A stretch of DNA of 64,000 bases, from assembly GCA_020002185.1 (NCBI GenBank), contig CM034533.1:73186805-73250804 (forward strand), given 5' to 3'. This document shows positions 1-15,200 of this stretch, one piece after another. How positions within the stretch are numbered: position 1 is the stretch's first letter; every line of letters starts with the position of its first letter. Under the pieces are notes generated by a model that was not told where the DNA came from, did no database searches, and saw only the letters and a list, made by a program, of their open reading frames with translations. This DNA is from Paraescarpia echinospica. Lineage: Eukaryota; Annelida; Polychaeta; Sabellida; Siboglinidae. The position numbers were made by a program, and so were the translations under genes.

Positions 1-620
1 NNNNNNNNNNNNNNNNNNNNNNNNNNNNNNNNNNNNNNNNNNNNNNNNNNNNNNNNNNNNNNNNNNNNNNNNNNNNNNNNNNNNNNNNNNNNNNNNNNNN
101 NNNNNNNNNNNNNNNNNNNNNNNNNNNNNNNNNNNNNNNNNNNNNNNNNNNNNNNNNNNNNNNNNNNNNNNNNNNNNNNNNNNNNNNNNNNNNNNNNNNN
201 NNNNNNNNNNNNNNNNNNNNNNNNNNNNNNNNNNNNNNNNNNNNNNNNNNNNNNNNNNNNNNNNNNNNNNNNNNNNNNNNNNNNNNNNNNNNNNNNNNNN
301 NNNNNNNNNNNNNNNNNNNNNNNNNNNNNNNNNNNNNNNNNNNNNNNNNNNNNNNNNNNNNNNNNNNNNNNNNNNNNNNNNNNNNNNNNNNNNNNNNNNN
401 NNNNNNNNNNNNNNNNNNNNNNNNNNNNNNNNNNNNNNNNNNNNNNNNNNNNNNNNNNNNNNNNNNNNNNNNNNNNNNNNNNNNNNNNNNNNNNNNNNNN
501 NNNNNNNNNNNNNNNNNNNNNNNNNNNNNNNNNNNNNNNNNNNNNNNNNNNNNNNNNNNNNNNNNNNNNNNNNNNNNNNNNNNNNNNNNNNNNNNNNNNN
601 NNNNNNNNNNNNNNNNNNNN
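1..620. other. Assembly gap (N run)
   Basis: All bases are N. The first readable base, 621, lies inside an exon of the tandem array, and by alignment that exon should begin near 595. The array therefore continues into the gap, and its true left edge, the 5' end of the gene and any signal peptide exon are outside what can be read. Confidence 1.
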
Positions 621-3600
621 AGTGGATCGACTGAAGGGTCGACCTCGGAAGCGACAACAGAAGCAGTCGCAACAAGTACGAGTGAAGAAACTACGCAGGC
701 AGCTGAAACAATGATCGAAGGTAAATACCACCCTTCTCTAATTGAAAAAACAATTCCCAATATAAAAAAGTGAATGCACACATGGTATAGATACAGAAAT
801 CAGATATAATATGTAATATTATAATAGTTAATAAAAAAAAAACATTTCTAGAGCATCGCAAAATTTCTTTGTCCGATTTATATATTTTGTACAATTGATT
901 ATATTTTATTCGAACAGTTGATTAGTCTTTAACTATGTGACATTATCTTGATTGCAATACAATTCTTTTTATGTATAAAATGTGTAATGTCATGCAGAGT
1001 AACGACAATAAAAATATTATATTTCTTTAAAAAGTAGACCAAAAATTTCGATGAGTGTAAAATACTATCGTTGTCTTACATGCAGGGCTGTTTCTAATCT
1101 CACATCTATTTAACAGCGTCGGCCACCGCCTCGGTGGACACAACAGGATCGACTGAAGGCTCGACCACGGAAGCGACAACAGAAGCAGTCGCAACAAGTA
1201 CGAGTGAAGAAACTACGCAGACAGCTGAAACAACGAGCGAATGTAAATACCATCCTTTCCTAACTGATAAAACAATTCAAAATATAATAAAGTGAATGCA
1301 CACATGGTATAGTTATAGTAATCGGATATAATATGTTATATTATAATAGTTAATAAAAAAAAACATTTCTAGAGTATCGCGAAAATCTTTGTCCGATGAC
1401 ATGATGTGTAAATAATTGAACTCGATTTTATTCGAACAATTAATTAGACTGAACTATGTGACATTATCGTATCGCAATACAATTATTATAAACGTGTATT
1501 AAGTCATAGTCACGAAAATAAAAGTTTTATTTATCAAAGGTAGACCGTACTGATCAGTGTAAAATATTATCGATGTCTTACATGCAAGGCTATTTTTAAT
1601 CTCACATCTATTTAACAGCGTCGACCACCGCCTCGGTGGACACAACTGGATCGGCTGAAGGTTCGACCTCGGAAGCGACAACAGAAGCAGTCGCAACAAG
1701 TAAGAGCGAAGAATCTACGCAGACAGCTGAAACAACGAGCGAAGGTAAATACCACCCTTTCCTAACTGACAAAACAATTCAAAATATAATAAAGTGAATG
1801 CACACATGGTATAGTTACAGTAATCGGATATAATATGTTATATTATAATAGTTAATAAAAAAAAACATTTCTAGAGTATCGCGAAAATCTTTGTCCGATG
1901 ACATGATGTGTAAATAATTGAACTCGATTTTATTCGAACAATTAATTAGACTGAACTATGTGACATTATCGTATCGCAATACAATTATTATAAATGTGCA
2001 ATAAGTCATAGATTAACGGCAATAACAAAATATTTTATTTTTAAAAAGTAGACCGTACTGACCAGTGTAAAATGCTATCGTTGTCTTACATGAGGGTTGT
2101 TTATAATCTCACATCTATTTAACAGCGTCGATCACCGCCTCGGTGGACACAACTGGATCGACTGAAGTTTTGACCTCGGAAGCGACAACAGAAGCAATCG
2201 CAACAAGTACGAGTGAAGAAACTACGCAGACAGCTGAAACAACGAGTGATAGTAAATACCACTCTTTCCTAACTGATCAAACAATTCACAATATAATCAA
2301 GTGAATGCACACGTGGTATAAATTAAGTAATCGGATATAATATGTGATATTATAATTACTAATAAAAACATTTTTCTAGAGTATCGCGAAGATCTTTGTC
2401 CGATCATATAATGTGTAAATAATTGAACTCGATTTTATTCGAACAATTGATTAGACTAAACTATGTGACATTATCATATCGCAATACAGTTATTATAAAC
2501 GTGTAATAAGTCATACAATCACGAAAATAAAAGGTTTATTTATCAAAGGTAGACCGTACTGATCAGTGTAAAATATTATCGTTGTCTTACATGCAGGGCT
2601 ATTTTTAATCCCACATCTATTTAACAGCGTCGTTGGACACAAGTGGATCGACTGAAGGTTCGACCTCGGAAGCGACAACAGAAGCAGTCGCAACAAGTAC
2701 GAGTGAAGAAACTACGCAGGCAGCTGAAACAATGATCGAAGGTAAATACCACCCTTTTCTAACTGAAAAAACAATTCCCAATATAATAAAGTGAATGCAC
2801 ACATGGTATAGATACAGAAATCAGATATAATATGTAATATTATAATAGTTAATAACAAAAAAACATTTCTAGAGCATCGCAAATTTCTTTGTCCGATTAT
2901 ATATTGTGTATACAATTGGACTAGATTTTCTTCGAACAATTGATTAGTCTTAACCATGTCACATTATCATATCGCAACACAATTACTATAAATGTGTAAT
3001 AAGTCATAGAGTAACGACAATAAAAATATTATATTTTTAAAAAGTAGGCCGTACTGATCAGTGTAAAATACTATCGTTGTCTTACATGCAGGGCTGTTTT
3101 CAATCTCACATCTATTTAACAGCGTCGACCACCGCCTCGGTGGACACAACTGGTTCGACTGAAGATTCGTCCACGGAAGCGAAAACAGAAGTAGTCGCAA
3201 CAAGTACTAGCGAAGAAACTACGCAGACAGCTGAAACAACGAGCGAAGGTAAATACCACACTTTCCTAATTGTCAAAACAATTCACAATATAATAATGTG
3301 AATGCACACATGGTATAGATACAGTAATCAGATATAATATGTTATATTATAATAGTTAATAATAAAAATAATTTCTAGAGCATCGCGACGTTCATTGTCC
3401 GATTATATATTTTGTATACAATAGGATTAGATTTTATTCGAACAATTGATTAGCCTTAACCATGTGACATTATCATATTGCAATACAATTATTATAAATG
3501 TGTAATAAGTGATAGAGTAACGACAATAACAATATTTTATTCTTAAAAAGTAGACCGTACTGATGAGTGTAAAATACTATCGTTGTCTTACATGCAGGGC

Positions 3601-6277
3601 AGTTTCTAATCTCACATCTATTTAACAGCGTCGACCACCGCCTCGGTGGACACAACAGGATCGACTGAAGGTTCGACGTCGGAAGCGACAACAGAAGCAG
3701 TCGCAACAAGTACGAGTGAAGAAACTTCGCAGACGGCTGAAACAACGAGCGAATGTAAATACCATCCTTTCCTTACTGATAAAACAATTAACAATATAAT
3801 AATGTGAATGCACACATGGTATAGATACAGTAATCGGATATAATATGTTATATTATAATAGTTAATAAAAAAAAAACATTTCTAGAGCATCGCGAATATC
3901 TTTGTCCGATGACATGATATGTATATAATTGAACCCGATTTTATTCGAACAATTAATTAGACTGAACTATGTGACATTATCGTATCGCAATACAATTATT
4001 ATAAATGTGCAATAAGTCATAGATTAACGGCAATAACAAAATATTTTATTTTCAAAAAGTAGACCGTACTGACCAGAGTAAAATGCTATCGTTGTCTTAC
4101 ATGCAGGGTTGTTTATAATCTCACATCTATTTAACAGCGTCGACCACCGCCTCGGTGGGCACAACTGGATCGACTGAAGTTTTGACCTCGGAAGCGACAA
4201 CAGAAGCAATCGCAACAAGTACGAGTGAAGAAACTACGCAGACAGCTGAAACAACGAGCGATAGTAAATACCACTCTTTCCTAACTGACCAAACAATTCA
4301 CAATATAATAAAGTGAACGCACACGTGGTATAAATTAAGTAATCGGATATAATATGTGATATTATAATAACTAATAAAAACATTTTTCTAGAGTATCGCG
4401 AAGATCTTTGTCCGATCATATAATTTGTAAATAATTTAACTCGATTTTATTCGAACAATTGATTAGACTAAACTATGTGACATTATCATATCGCAATACA
4501 ATTATTATAAACGTGTAATAAGTCATAGTCACGAAAATAAAAGTTTTATTTATCAAAGGTAGACCGTACTGATCAGTGTAAAATATTATCGATGTCTTAC
4601 ATGCAAGGCTATTTTTAATCTCACATCTATTTAACAGCGTCGACCACCGCCTCGGTGGACACAACTGGATCGACTGAAGGTTCGACCTCGGAAGCGACAA
4701 CAGAAGCAGTCGCAACAAGTAAGAGCGAAGAAACTACGCAGACAGCTGAAACAAAGAGCGAAGGTAAATACCACCCTTTCCTAACTGACAAAACAATTCA
4801 CAATATAATAAAGTGAATGCACACATGGTATATATAGAGAAATCAGATATAATATGTTATATTATAATAGTTAATAAAAAAAAACATTTCTAGAGCATCG
4901 CGAATTTCTTTGTCCGATTATATATTTTGTATACAATTGGATTATATTTTATTCGAACAGTTGATTAGTCTTAACCATGTGACATTATCTGATTGCAATA
5001 CAATTTTTATAAATGTGTAATAAGTGATAGAGTAACGACAATAAAAATATTTTATTTTTAAAAAGTAGACCGTACTGATGAGTGTAAAATACTATCGTTG
5101 TCTTACATGCAGGGCTGTTTCTAATCTCACATCTATTTAACAGCGTCGGCCACCGCCTCGGTGGACACAACAGGATCGACTGAAGGTTCGACCTCGGAAG
5201 CGACAACAGAAGCAGTCGCAACAAGTACGAGTGAAGAAACTACGCAGACGGCTGAAACAACGAGCGAATGTAAATACCATCCTTTCCTAACTGATAAAAC
5301 AATTCAAAATATAATAAAGTGAATGCACACATGGTATAGTTACAGTAATCGGATATAATATGTTATATTATAATAGTTAATAAAAAAAAACATTTCTACA
5401 GTATCGCGAAAATCTTTGTCCGATGACATGATGTGTAAATAATTGAACTCGATTTTATTCGAACAATTAATTAGACTGAACTATGTGACATTATCGTATC
5501 GCAATACAATTATTATAAACGTGTATTAAGTCATAGTCACGAAAATAAAAGTTTTATTTATCAAAGGTAGACCGTACTGATCAGTGTAAAATATTATCGA
5601 TGTCTTACATGCAAGGCTATTTTTAATCTCACATCTATTTAACAGCGTCGACCACCGCCTCGGTGGACACAACTGGATCGGCTGAAGGTTCGTCCACGGA
5701 AGCGAAAACAGAAGTAGTCGCAACAAGTACTAGCGAAGAAACTACGCAGACAGCTGAAACAACGAGCGAAGGTAAATACCACACTTTCCTAAGTGTCAAA
5801 ACAATTCACAATATAATAATGTGAATGCACACATGGTATAGATACAGTAATCAGATATAATATGTTATATTATAATAGTTAATAATAAAAATCATTTCTA
5901 GAGCATCGCGACGTTCATTGTCCGATTATATATTTTGTATACAATAGGATTAGATTTTATTCGAACAATTGAATAGTCTTAACCATGTGACATTATCATA
6001 TTGCAATACAATTATTATAAGTGTGTAATAAGTGATAGAGTAACGACAATAAAAATATGTTATTCTTAAAAAGTAGACCGTACTGATGAGTGTAAAATAC
6101 TATCGTTGTCTTACATGCAGGGCAGTTTCTAATCTCACATCTATTTAACAGCGTCGACCACCGCCTCGGTGTACACAACTGGATCGACTGAAGTTTTGAC
6201 CTCGGAAGCGACAACAGAAGCAATCGCAACAAGTACGAGTGAAGAAACTACGCAGACAGCTGAAACAACGAGCGATA
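621..6277 (+). CDS. Exons 1-12 of the mucin-like array
   Basis: Exons: 621-720 (5' part in gap), 1117-1242, 1619-1744, 2126-2251, 2628-2741, 3123-3248, 3629-3754, 4138-4263, 4638-4763, 5144-5269, 5646-5771, 6152-6277. Exon 5 (2628-2741) is 114 bp: four codons are missing just after the acceptor, so it begins A-S-L-D-T-S-G instead of A-S-T-T-V-S-L-D, and the frame is kept. Exon 6 carries the variant DSSTEAKTEVVA. Exons 2, 7 and 10 end in gaat (junction codon Ser). Exons 4, 8 and 12 end in gata (junction Thr). The rest end in g (junction Ala). Introns here range from 374 to 396 bp. Exon 11 is a hybrid: its 5' half matches exon 3 and its 3' half matches exon 6. Confidence 0.75.
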
Positions 6278-9200
6278 GTAAATACCACTCTTTCCTAACT
6301 GACCAAACAATTCACAATATAATAAAGTGAATGCACACGTGGTGTAAATTAAGTAATCGGATATAATATGTGATATTATAATTACTAATAAAAACATTTT
6401 TCTAGAGTATCGCGAAGATCTTTGTCCGATCATATAATGTGTAAATAATTGAACTCGATTTTATTCGAACAATTGATTAGACTAAACTATGTGACATTAT
6501 CATATCGCAATACAATTATTATAAACGTGTAATAAGTCATACAATCACGAAAATAAAAGGTTTATTTATCAAAGGTAGACCGTACTGATCAGTGTAAAAT
6601 ATTATCGTTGTCTTACATGCAGGGCTATTTTTAATCCCACATCTATTTAACAGCGTCGACCACCGTCTCGTTGGACACAAGTGGATCGACTGAAGGTTCG
6701 ACCTCGGAAGCGACAACAGAAGCAGTCGCAACAAGTACGAGTGAAGAAACTACGCAGGCAGCTGAAACAATGATCGAAGGTAAATACCACCCTTTTCTAA
6801 CTGAAAAAACAATTCCCAATATAATAAAGTGAATGCACACATGGTATAGATACAGAAATCAGATATAATATGTAATATTATAATAGTTAATAACAAAAAA
6901 ACATTTCTAGAGCATCGCAAATTTCTTTGTCCGATTATATATTGTGTATACAATTGGACTAGATTTTCTTCGAACAATTGATTAGTCTTAACCATGTCAC
7001 ATTATCATATCGCAACACAATTACTATAAATGTGTAATAAGTCATAGAGTAACGACAATAAAAATATTATATTTTTAAAAAGTAGACCGTACTGATCAGT
7101 GTAAAATACTATCGTTGTCTTACATGCAGGGCTGTTTTCAATCTCACATCTATTTAACAGCGTCGACCACCGCCTCGGTGGACACAACTGGTTCGACTGA
7201 AGATTCGTCCACGGAAGCGAAAACAGAAGTAGTCGCAACAAGTACTAGCGAAGAAACTACGCAGACAGCTGAAACAACGAGCGAAGGTAAATACCACACT
7301 TTCCTAAGTGTCAAAACAATTCACAATATAATAATGTGAATGCACACATGGTATAGATACAGTAATCAGATATAATATGTTATATTATAATAGTTAATAA
7401 TAAAAATAATTTCTAGAGCATCGCGACGTTCATTGTCCGATTATATATTTTGTATACAATAGGATTAGATTTTATTCGAACAATTGATTAGTCTTAACCA
7501 TGTGACATTATCATATTGCAATACAATTATTATAAATGTGTAATAAGTGATAGAGTAACGACAATAAAAATATTTTATTCTTAAAAAGTAGACCGTACTG
7601 ATGAGTGTAAAATACTATCGTTGTCTTACATGCAGGGCAGTTTCTAATCTCACATCTATTTAACAGCGTCGACCACCGCCTCGGTGGACACAACAGGATC
7701 GACTGAAGGTTCGACGTCGGAAGCGACAACAGAAGCAGTCGCAACAAGTACGAGTGAAGAAACTACGCAGACGGCTGAAACAACGAGCGAATGTAAATAC
7801 CATCCTTTCCTAACTGATAAAACAATTAACAATATAATAAAGTGAATGCACACATGGTATAGATACAGTAATCGGATATAATATGTTATATTATAATAGT
7901 TAATAAAAAAAAAAACATTTCTAGAGCATCGCGAATATCTTTGTCCGATGACATGATATGTATATAATTGATCCCGATTTTATTCGAACAATTAATTAGA
8001 TTGAACTATGTGACATTATCGTATCGCAATACAATTATTATAAATGTGCAATAAGTCATAGATTAACGGCAATAACAAAATATTTTATTTTTAAAAAGTA
8101 GACCGTACCGACCAGTGTAAAATGCTATCGTTGTCTTACATGCAGGGTTGTTTATAATCTCACATCTATTTAACAGCGTCGACCACCGCCTCGGTGGACA
8201 CAACTGGATCGACTGAAGTTTTGACCTCGGAAGCGACAACAGAAGCAATCGCAACAAGTACGAGTGAAGAAACTACGCAGACAGCTGAAACAACGAGCGA
8301 TAGTAAATACCACTCTTTCCTAACTGACCAAACAATTCACAATATAATAAAGTGAATGCACACGTGGTATAAATTAAGTAATCGGATATAATATGTGATA
8401 TTATAATTACTAATAAAAACATTTTTCTAGAGTATCGCGAAGATCTTTGTCCGATCATATAATGTGTAAATAATTGAACTCGATTTTATTCGAACAATTG
8501 ATTAGACTAAACTATGTGACATTATCATATCGCAATACAATTATTATAAACGTGTAATAAGTCATACAATCACGAAAATAAAAGGTTTATTTATCAAAAG
8601 TAGACCGTACTGATCAGTGTAAAATACTATCGTTGTCTTACATGCAGGGCTGTTTTCAATCTCACATCTATTTAACAGCGTCGACCACCGCCTCGGTGGA
8701 CACAACTGGTTCGACTGAAGATTCGTCCACGGAAGCGAAAACAGAAGTAGTCGCAACAAGTACTAGCGAAGAAACTACGCAGACAGCTGAAACAATGATC
8801 GAAGGTAAATACCACCCTTTTCTAACTGAAAAAACAATTCCCAATATAATAAAGTGAATGCACACATGGTATAGATACAGAAATCAGATATAATATTTAA
8901 TATTATAATAGTTAATAACAAAAAAACATTTCTAGAGCATCGCAAATTTCTTTGTCCGATTATATATTTTGTATACAATTGGATTATATTTTATTCGAAC
9001 AGTTGATTAGTCTTAACCATGTGACATTATCTGATTGCAATACAATTTTTATAAATGTGTAATAAGTGATAGAGTAACGACAATAAAAATATTTTATTCT
9101 TAAAAAGTAGACCGTACTGATGAGTGTAAAATACTATCGTTGTCTTACATGCAGGGCAGTTTCTAATCTCACATCTATTTAACAGCGTCGACCACCGCCT

Positions 9201-12200
9201 CGGTGGACACAACAGGATCGACTGAAGGTTCGACGTCGGAAGCGACAACAGAAGCAGTCGCAACAAGTACGAGTGAAGAAACTACGCAGACGGCTGAAAC
9301 AACGAGCGAATGTAAATACCATCCTTTCCTAACTGATAAAACAATTAACAATATAATAAAGTGAATGCACACATGGTATAGATACAGTAATCGGATATAA
9401 TCTGTTATATTATAATAGTTAATAAAAAAAAAACATTTCTAGAGCATCGCGAATATCTTTGTCCGATGACATGATATGTATATAATTGAACCCGATTTTA
9501 TTCGAACAATTAATTAGACTGAACTATGTGACATTATCGTATCGCAATACAATTATTATAAATGTGCAATAAGTCATAGATTAACGGCAATAACAAAATA
9601 TTTTATTTTTAAAAAGTAGACCGTACTGACCAGAGTAAAATGCTATCGTTGTCTTACATGCAGGGTTGTTTATAATCTCACATCTATTTAACAGCGTCGA
9701 CCACCGCCTCGGTGGACACAACTGGATCGACTGAAGTTTTGACCTCGGAAGCGACAACAGAAGCAATCGCAACAAGTACGAGTGAAGAAACTACGCAGAC
9801 AGCTGAAACAACGAGCGATAGTAAATACCACTCTTTCCTAACTGACCAAACAATTCACAATATAATAAAGTGAACGCACACGTGGTATAAATTAAGTAAT
9901 CGTATATAATATGTGATATTATAATAACTAATAAAAACATTTTTCTAGAGTATCGCGAAGATCTTTGTCCGATCATATAATTTGTAAATAATTTAACTCG
10001 ATTTTATTCGAACAATTGATTAGACTAAACTATGTGACATTATCATATCGCAATACAATTATTATAAACGTGTAATAAGTCATAGTCACGAAAATAAAAG
10101 GTTTATTTATCAAAGGTAGACCGTACTGATCAGTGTAAAATATTATCGATGTCCTACATGCAAGGCTATTTTTAATCTCACATCTACTTAACAGCGTCGA
10201 CCACCGCCTCGGTGGACACAACTGGATCGACTGAAGGTTCGACCTCGGAAGCGACAACAGAAGCAGTCGCAACAAGTAAGAGCGAAGAAACTACGCAGAC
10301 AGCTGAAACAACGAGCGAAGGTAAATACCACCCTTTCCTAACTGACAAAACAATTCACAATATAATAAAGTGAATGCACACATGGTATAGATAGAGAAAT
10401 CAGATATAATATGTTATATTATAATAGTTAATAAAAAAAAACATTTCTAGAGCATCGCGAATTTCTTTGTCCGATTATATATTTTGTATACAATTGGATT
10501 ATATTTTATTCGAACAGTTGATTAGTCTTAACCATGTGACATTATCTGATTGCAATACAATTTTTTTAAATGTGTAATAAGTCATAGAGTAACGACAATA
10601 AAAATATTTTATTTTTAAAAAGTAGACCGTACTGATGAGTGTAAAATACTATCGTTGTCTTACATGCAGGGCTGTTTCTAATCTCACATCTATTTAACAG
10701 CGTCGGCCACCGCCTCGGTGGACACAACAGGATCGACTGAAGGTTCGACCTCTGAAGCGACAACAGAAGCAGTCGCAACAATTACGAGTGAAGAAACTAC
10801 GCAGACACCTGAAACAACGAGCGAAGGTAAATACCATCCTTTCCTAACTGATAAAACAATTCAAAATATAATAAAGTGAATGCACACATGGTATAGTTAC
10901 AGTAATCGGATATAATATGTTATATTATAATAGTTAATAAAAAAAAACATTTCTAGAGTATCGCGAAAATCTTTGTCCGATGACATGATGTGAAAATAAT
11001 TGAACTCGATTTTATTCGAACAATTAATTAGACTGAACTATGTGACATTATCGTATCGCAATACAATTATTATAAATGTGCAATAAGTCATAGATTAACG
11101 GCAATAACAAAATATTTTATTTTTAAAAAGTAGACCGTACTGACCAGTGTAAAATGCTATTGTTGTCTTACATGCAGGGTTGTTTATAATCTCACATCTA
11201 TTTAACAGCGTCGACCACCGCCTCGGTGGACACAACTGGATCGACTGAAGTTTTGACCTCGGAAGCGACAACAGAAGCAATCGCAACAAGTACGAGTGAA
11301 GAAACTACGCAGACAGCTGAAACAACGAGCGATAGTAAATACCACTCTTTCCTAACTGACCAAACAATTCACAATATAATAATGTGAATGCACACATGGT
11401 ATAGATACAGTAATCAGATATAATATGTTATATTATAATAGTTAATAATAAAAATCATTTCTAGAGCATCGCGACGTTCATTGTCCGATTATATATTTTG
11501 TATACAATAGGATTAGATTTTATTCGAACAGTTGATTAGTCTTAACCATGTGACATTATCATATTGCAATACAATTATTATAAATGTGTAATAAGTGATA
11601 GAGTAACGACAATAAAAATATTTTATTCTTAAAAAGTAGACCGTACTGATGAGTGTAAAATACTATCGTTGTCTTACATGCAGGGCAGTTTCTAATCTCA
11701 CATCTATTTAACAGCGTCGACCACCGCCTCGGTGGACACAACAGGATCGACTGAAGGTTCGACGTCGGAAGCGACAACAGAAGCAGTCGCAACAAGTACG
11801 AGTGAAGAAACTACGCAGACGGCTGAAACAACGAGCGAATGTAAATACCATCCTTTCCTAACTGATAAAACAATTAACAATATAATAAAGTGAATGCACA
11901 CATGGTATAGATACAGTAATCGGATATAATATGTTATATTATAATAGTTAATAAAAAAAAAAACATTTCTAGAGCATCGCGAATATCTTTGTCCGATGAC
12001 ATGATATGTATATAATTGAACCCGATTTTATTCGAACAATTAATTAGACTGAACTATGTGACATTATCGTATCGCAATACAATTATTATAAATGTGCAAT
12101 AAGTCATAGATTAACGGCAATAACAAAATATTTTATTTTTAAAAAGTAGACCGTACCGACCAGTGTAAAATGCTATCGTTGTCTTACATGCAGGGTTGTT

Positions 12201-15200
12201 TATAATCTCACATCTATTTAACAGCGTCGACCACCGCCTCGGTGGACACAACTGGATCGACTGAAGTTTTGACCTCGGAAGCGACAACAGAAGCAATCGC
12301 AACAAGTACGAGTGAAGAAACTACGCAGACAGCTGAAACAACGAGCGATAGTAAATACCACTCTTTCCTAACTGACCAAACAATTCACAATATAATAAAG
12401 TGAATGCACACGTGGTATAAATTAAGTAATCGGATATAATATGTGATATTATAATTACTAATAAAAACATTTTTCTAGAGTATCGCGAAGATCTTTGTCC
12501 GATCATATAATGTGTAAATAATTTAACTCGATTTTATTCGAACAATTGATTAGACTAAACTATGTGACATTATCATATCGCAATACAATTATTATAAACG
12601 TGTAATAAGTCATACAATCACGAAAATAAAAGGTTTATTTATCAAAGGTAGACCGTACTGATCAGTGTAAAATATTATCGTTGTCTTACATGCAGGGCTA
12701 TTTTTAATCCCACATCTATTTAACAGCGTCGACCACCGTCTCGTTGGACACAAGTGGATCGACTGAAGGTTCGACCTCGGAAGCGACAACAGAAGCAGTC
12801 GCAACAAGTACGAGTGAAGAAACTACGCAGGCAGCTGAAACAATGATCGAAGGTAAATACCACCCTTTTCTAACTGAAAAAACAATTCCCAATATAATAA
12901 AGTGAATGCACACATGGTATAGATACAGAAATCAGATATAATATGTAATATTATAATAGTTAATAACAAAAAAACATTTCTAGAGCATCGCAAATTTCTT
13001 TGTCCGATTATATATTGTGTATACAATTGGACTAGATTTTCTTCGAACAATTGATTAGTCTTAACCATGTCACATTATCATATCGCAACACAATTACTAT
13101 AAATGTGTAATAAGTCATAGAGTAACGACAATAAAAATATTATATTTTTAAAAAGTAGACCGTACTGATCAGTGTAAAATACTATCGTTGTCTTACATGC
13201 AGGGCTGTTTTCAATCTCACATCTATTTAACAGCGTCGACCACCGCCTCGGTGGACACAACTGGTTCGACTGAAGATTCGTCCACGGAAGCGAAAACAGA
13301 AGTAGTCGCAACAAGTACTAGCGAAGAAACTACGCAGACAGCTGAAACAACGAGCGAAGGTAAATACCACACTTTCCTAAGTGTCAAAACAATTCACAAT
13401 ATAATAATGTGAATGCACACATGGTATAGATACAGTAATCAGATATAATATGTTATATTATAATAGTTAATAATAAAAATAATTTCTAGAGCATCGCGAC
13501 GTTCATTGTCCGATTATATATTTTGTATACAATAGGATTAGATTTTATTCGAACAATTGATTAGTCTTAACCATGTGACATTATCATATTGCAATACAAT
13601 TATTATAAATGTGTAATAAGTGATAGAGTAACGACAATAAAAATATTTTATTCTTAAAAAGTAGACCGTACTGATGAGTGTAAAATACTATCGTTGTCTT
13701 ACATGCAGGGCAGTTTCTAATCTCACATCTATTTAACAGCGTCGACCACCGCCTCGGTGGACACAACAGGATCGACTGAAGGTTCGACGTCGGAAGCGAC
13801 AACAGAAGCAGTCGCAACAAGTACGAGTGAAGAAACTACGCAGACGGCTGAAACAACGAGCGAATGTAAATACCATCCTTTCCTAACTGATAAAACAATT
13901 AACAATATAATAAAGTGAATGCACACATGGTATAGATACAGTAATCGGATATAATATGTTATATTATAATAGTTAATAAAAAAAAAACATTTCTAGAGCA
14001 TCGCGAATATCTTTGTCCGATGACATGATATGTATATAATTGAACCCGATTTTATTCGAACAATTAATTAGACTGAACTATGTGACATTATCGTATCGCA
14101 ATACAATTATTATAAATGTGCAATAAGTCATAGATTAACGGCAATAACAAAATATTTTATTTTTAAAAAGTAGACCGTACTGACCAGTGTAAAATGCTAT
14201 CGTTGTCTTACATGCAGGGTTGTTTATAATCTCACATCTATTTAACAGCGTCGACCACCGCCTCGGTGGACACAACTGGATCGACTGAAGTTTTGACCTC
14301 GGAAGCGACAACAGAAGCAATCGCAACAAGTACGAGTGAAGAAACTACGCAGACAGCTGAAACAACGAGCGATAGTAAATACCACTCTTTCCTAACTGAC
14401 CAAACAATTCACAATATAATAAAGTGAACGCACACGTGGTATAAATTAAGTAATCGTATATAATATGTGATATTATAATAACTAATAAAAACATTTTTCT
14501 AGAGTATCGCGAAGATCTTTGTCCGATCATATAATTTGTAAATAATTTAACTCGATTTTATTCGAACAATTGATTAGACTAAACTATGTGACATTATCAT
14601 ATCGCAATACAATTATTATAAACGTGTAATAAGTCATAGTCACGAAAATAAAAGGTTTATTTATCAAAGGTAGACCGTACTGATCAGTGTAAAATATTAT
14701 CGATGTCCTACATGCAAGGCTATTTTTAATCTCACATCTATTTAACAGCGTCGACCACCGCCTCGGTGGACACAACTGGATCGACTGAAGTTTTGACCTC
14801 GGAAGCGACAACAGAAGCAATCGCAACAAGTACGAGTGAAGAAACTTCGCAGACAGCTGAAACAACGAGCGATAGTAAATACCACTCTTTCCTAACTGAC
14901 CAAACAATTCACAATATAATAATGTGAATGCACAAATGGTATAGATACAGTAATCAGATATAATATGTTATATTATAATAGTTAATAATAAAAATCATTT
15001 CTAGAGCATCGCGACGTTCATTGTCCGATTATATATTTTGTATACAATAGGATTAGATTTTATTCGAACAATTGATTAGTCTTAACCATGTGACATGATC
15101 ATATTGCAATACAATTATTATAAATGTGTAATAAGTGATAGAGTAACGACAATAAAAATATTTTATTCTTAAAAAGTAGACCGTACTGATGAGTGTAAAA

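Noticed and set aside
3077..3301. Plus-strand open frames starting MSYMQGCFQSHIYLTAS
   Set aside because: The frame is the true exon frame, but the start lies in the upstream intron across the acceptor, and the end reads past the donor into the next intron. The exon limits at 3123 and 3248 explain it better.
8361..8366. Individual CACGTG sites as specific regulatory elements
   Set aside because: One hexamer in an intron is weak evidence. Only the pattern across all units is reported, as a finding.
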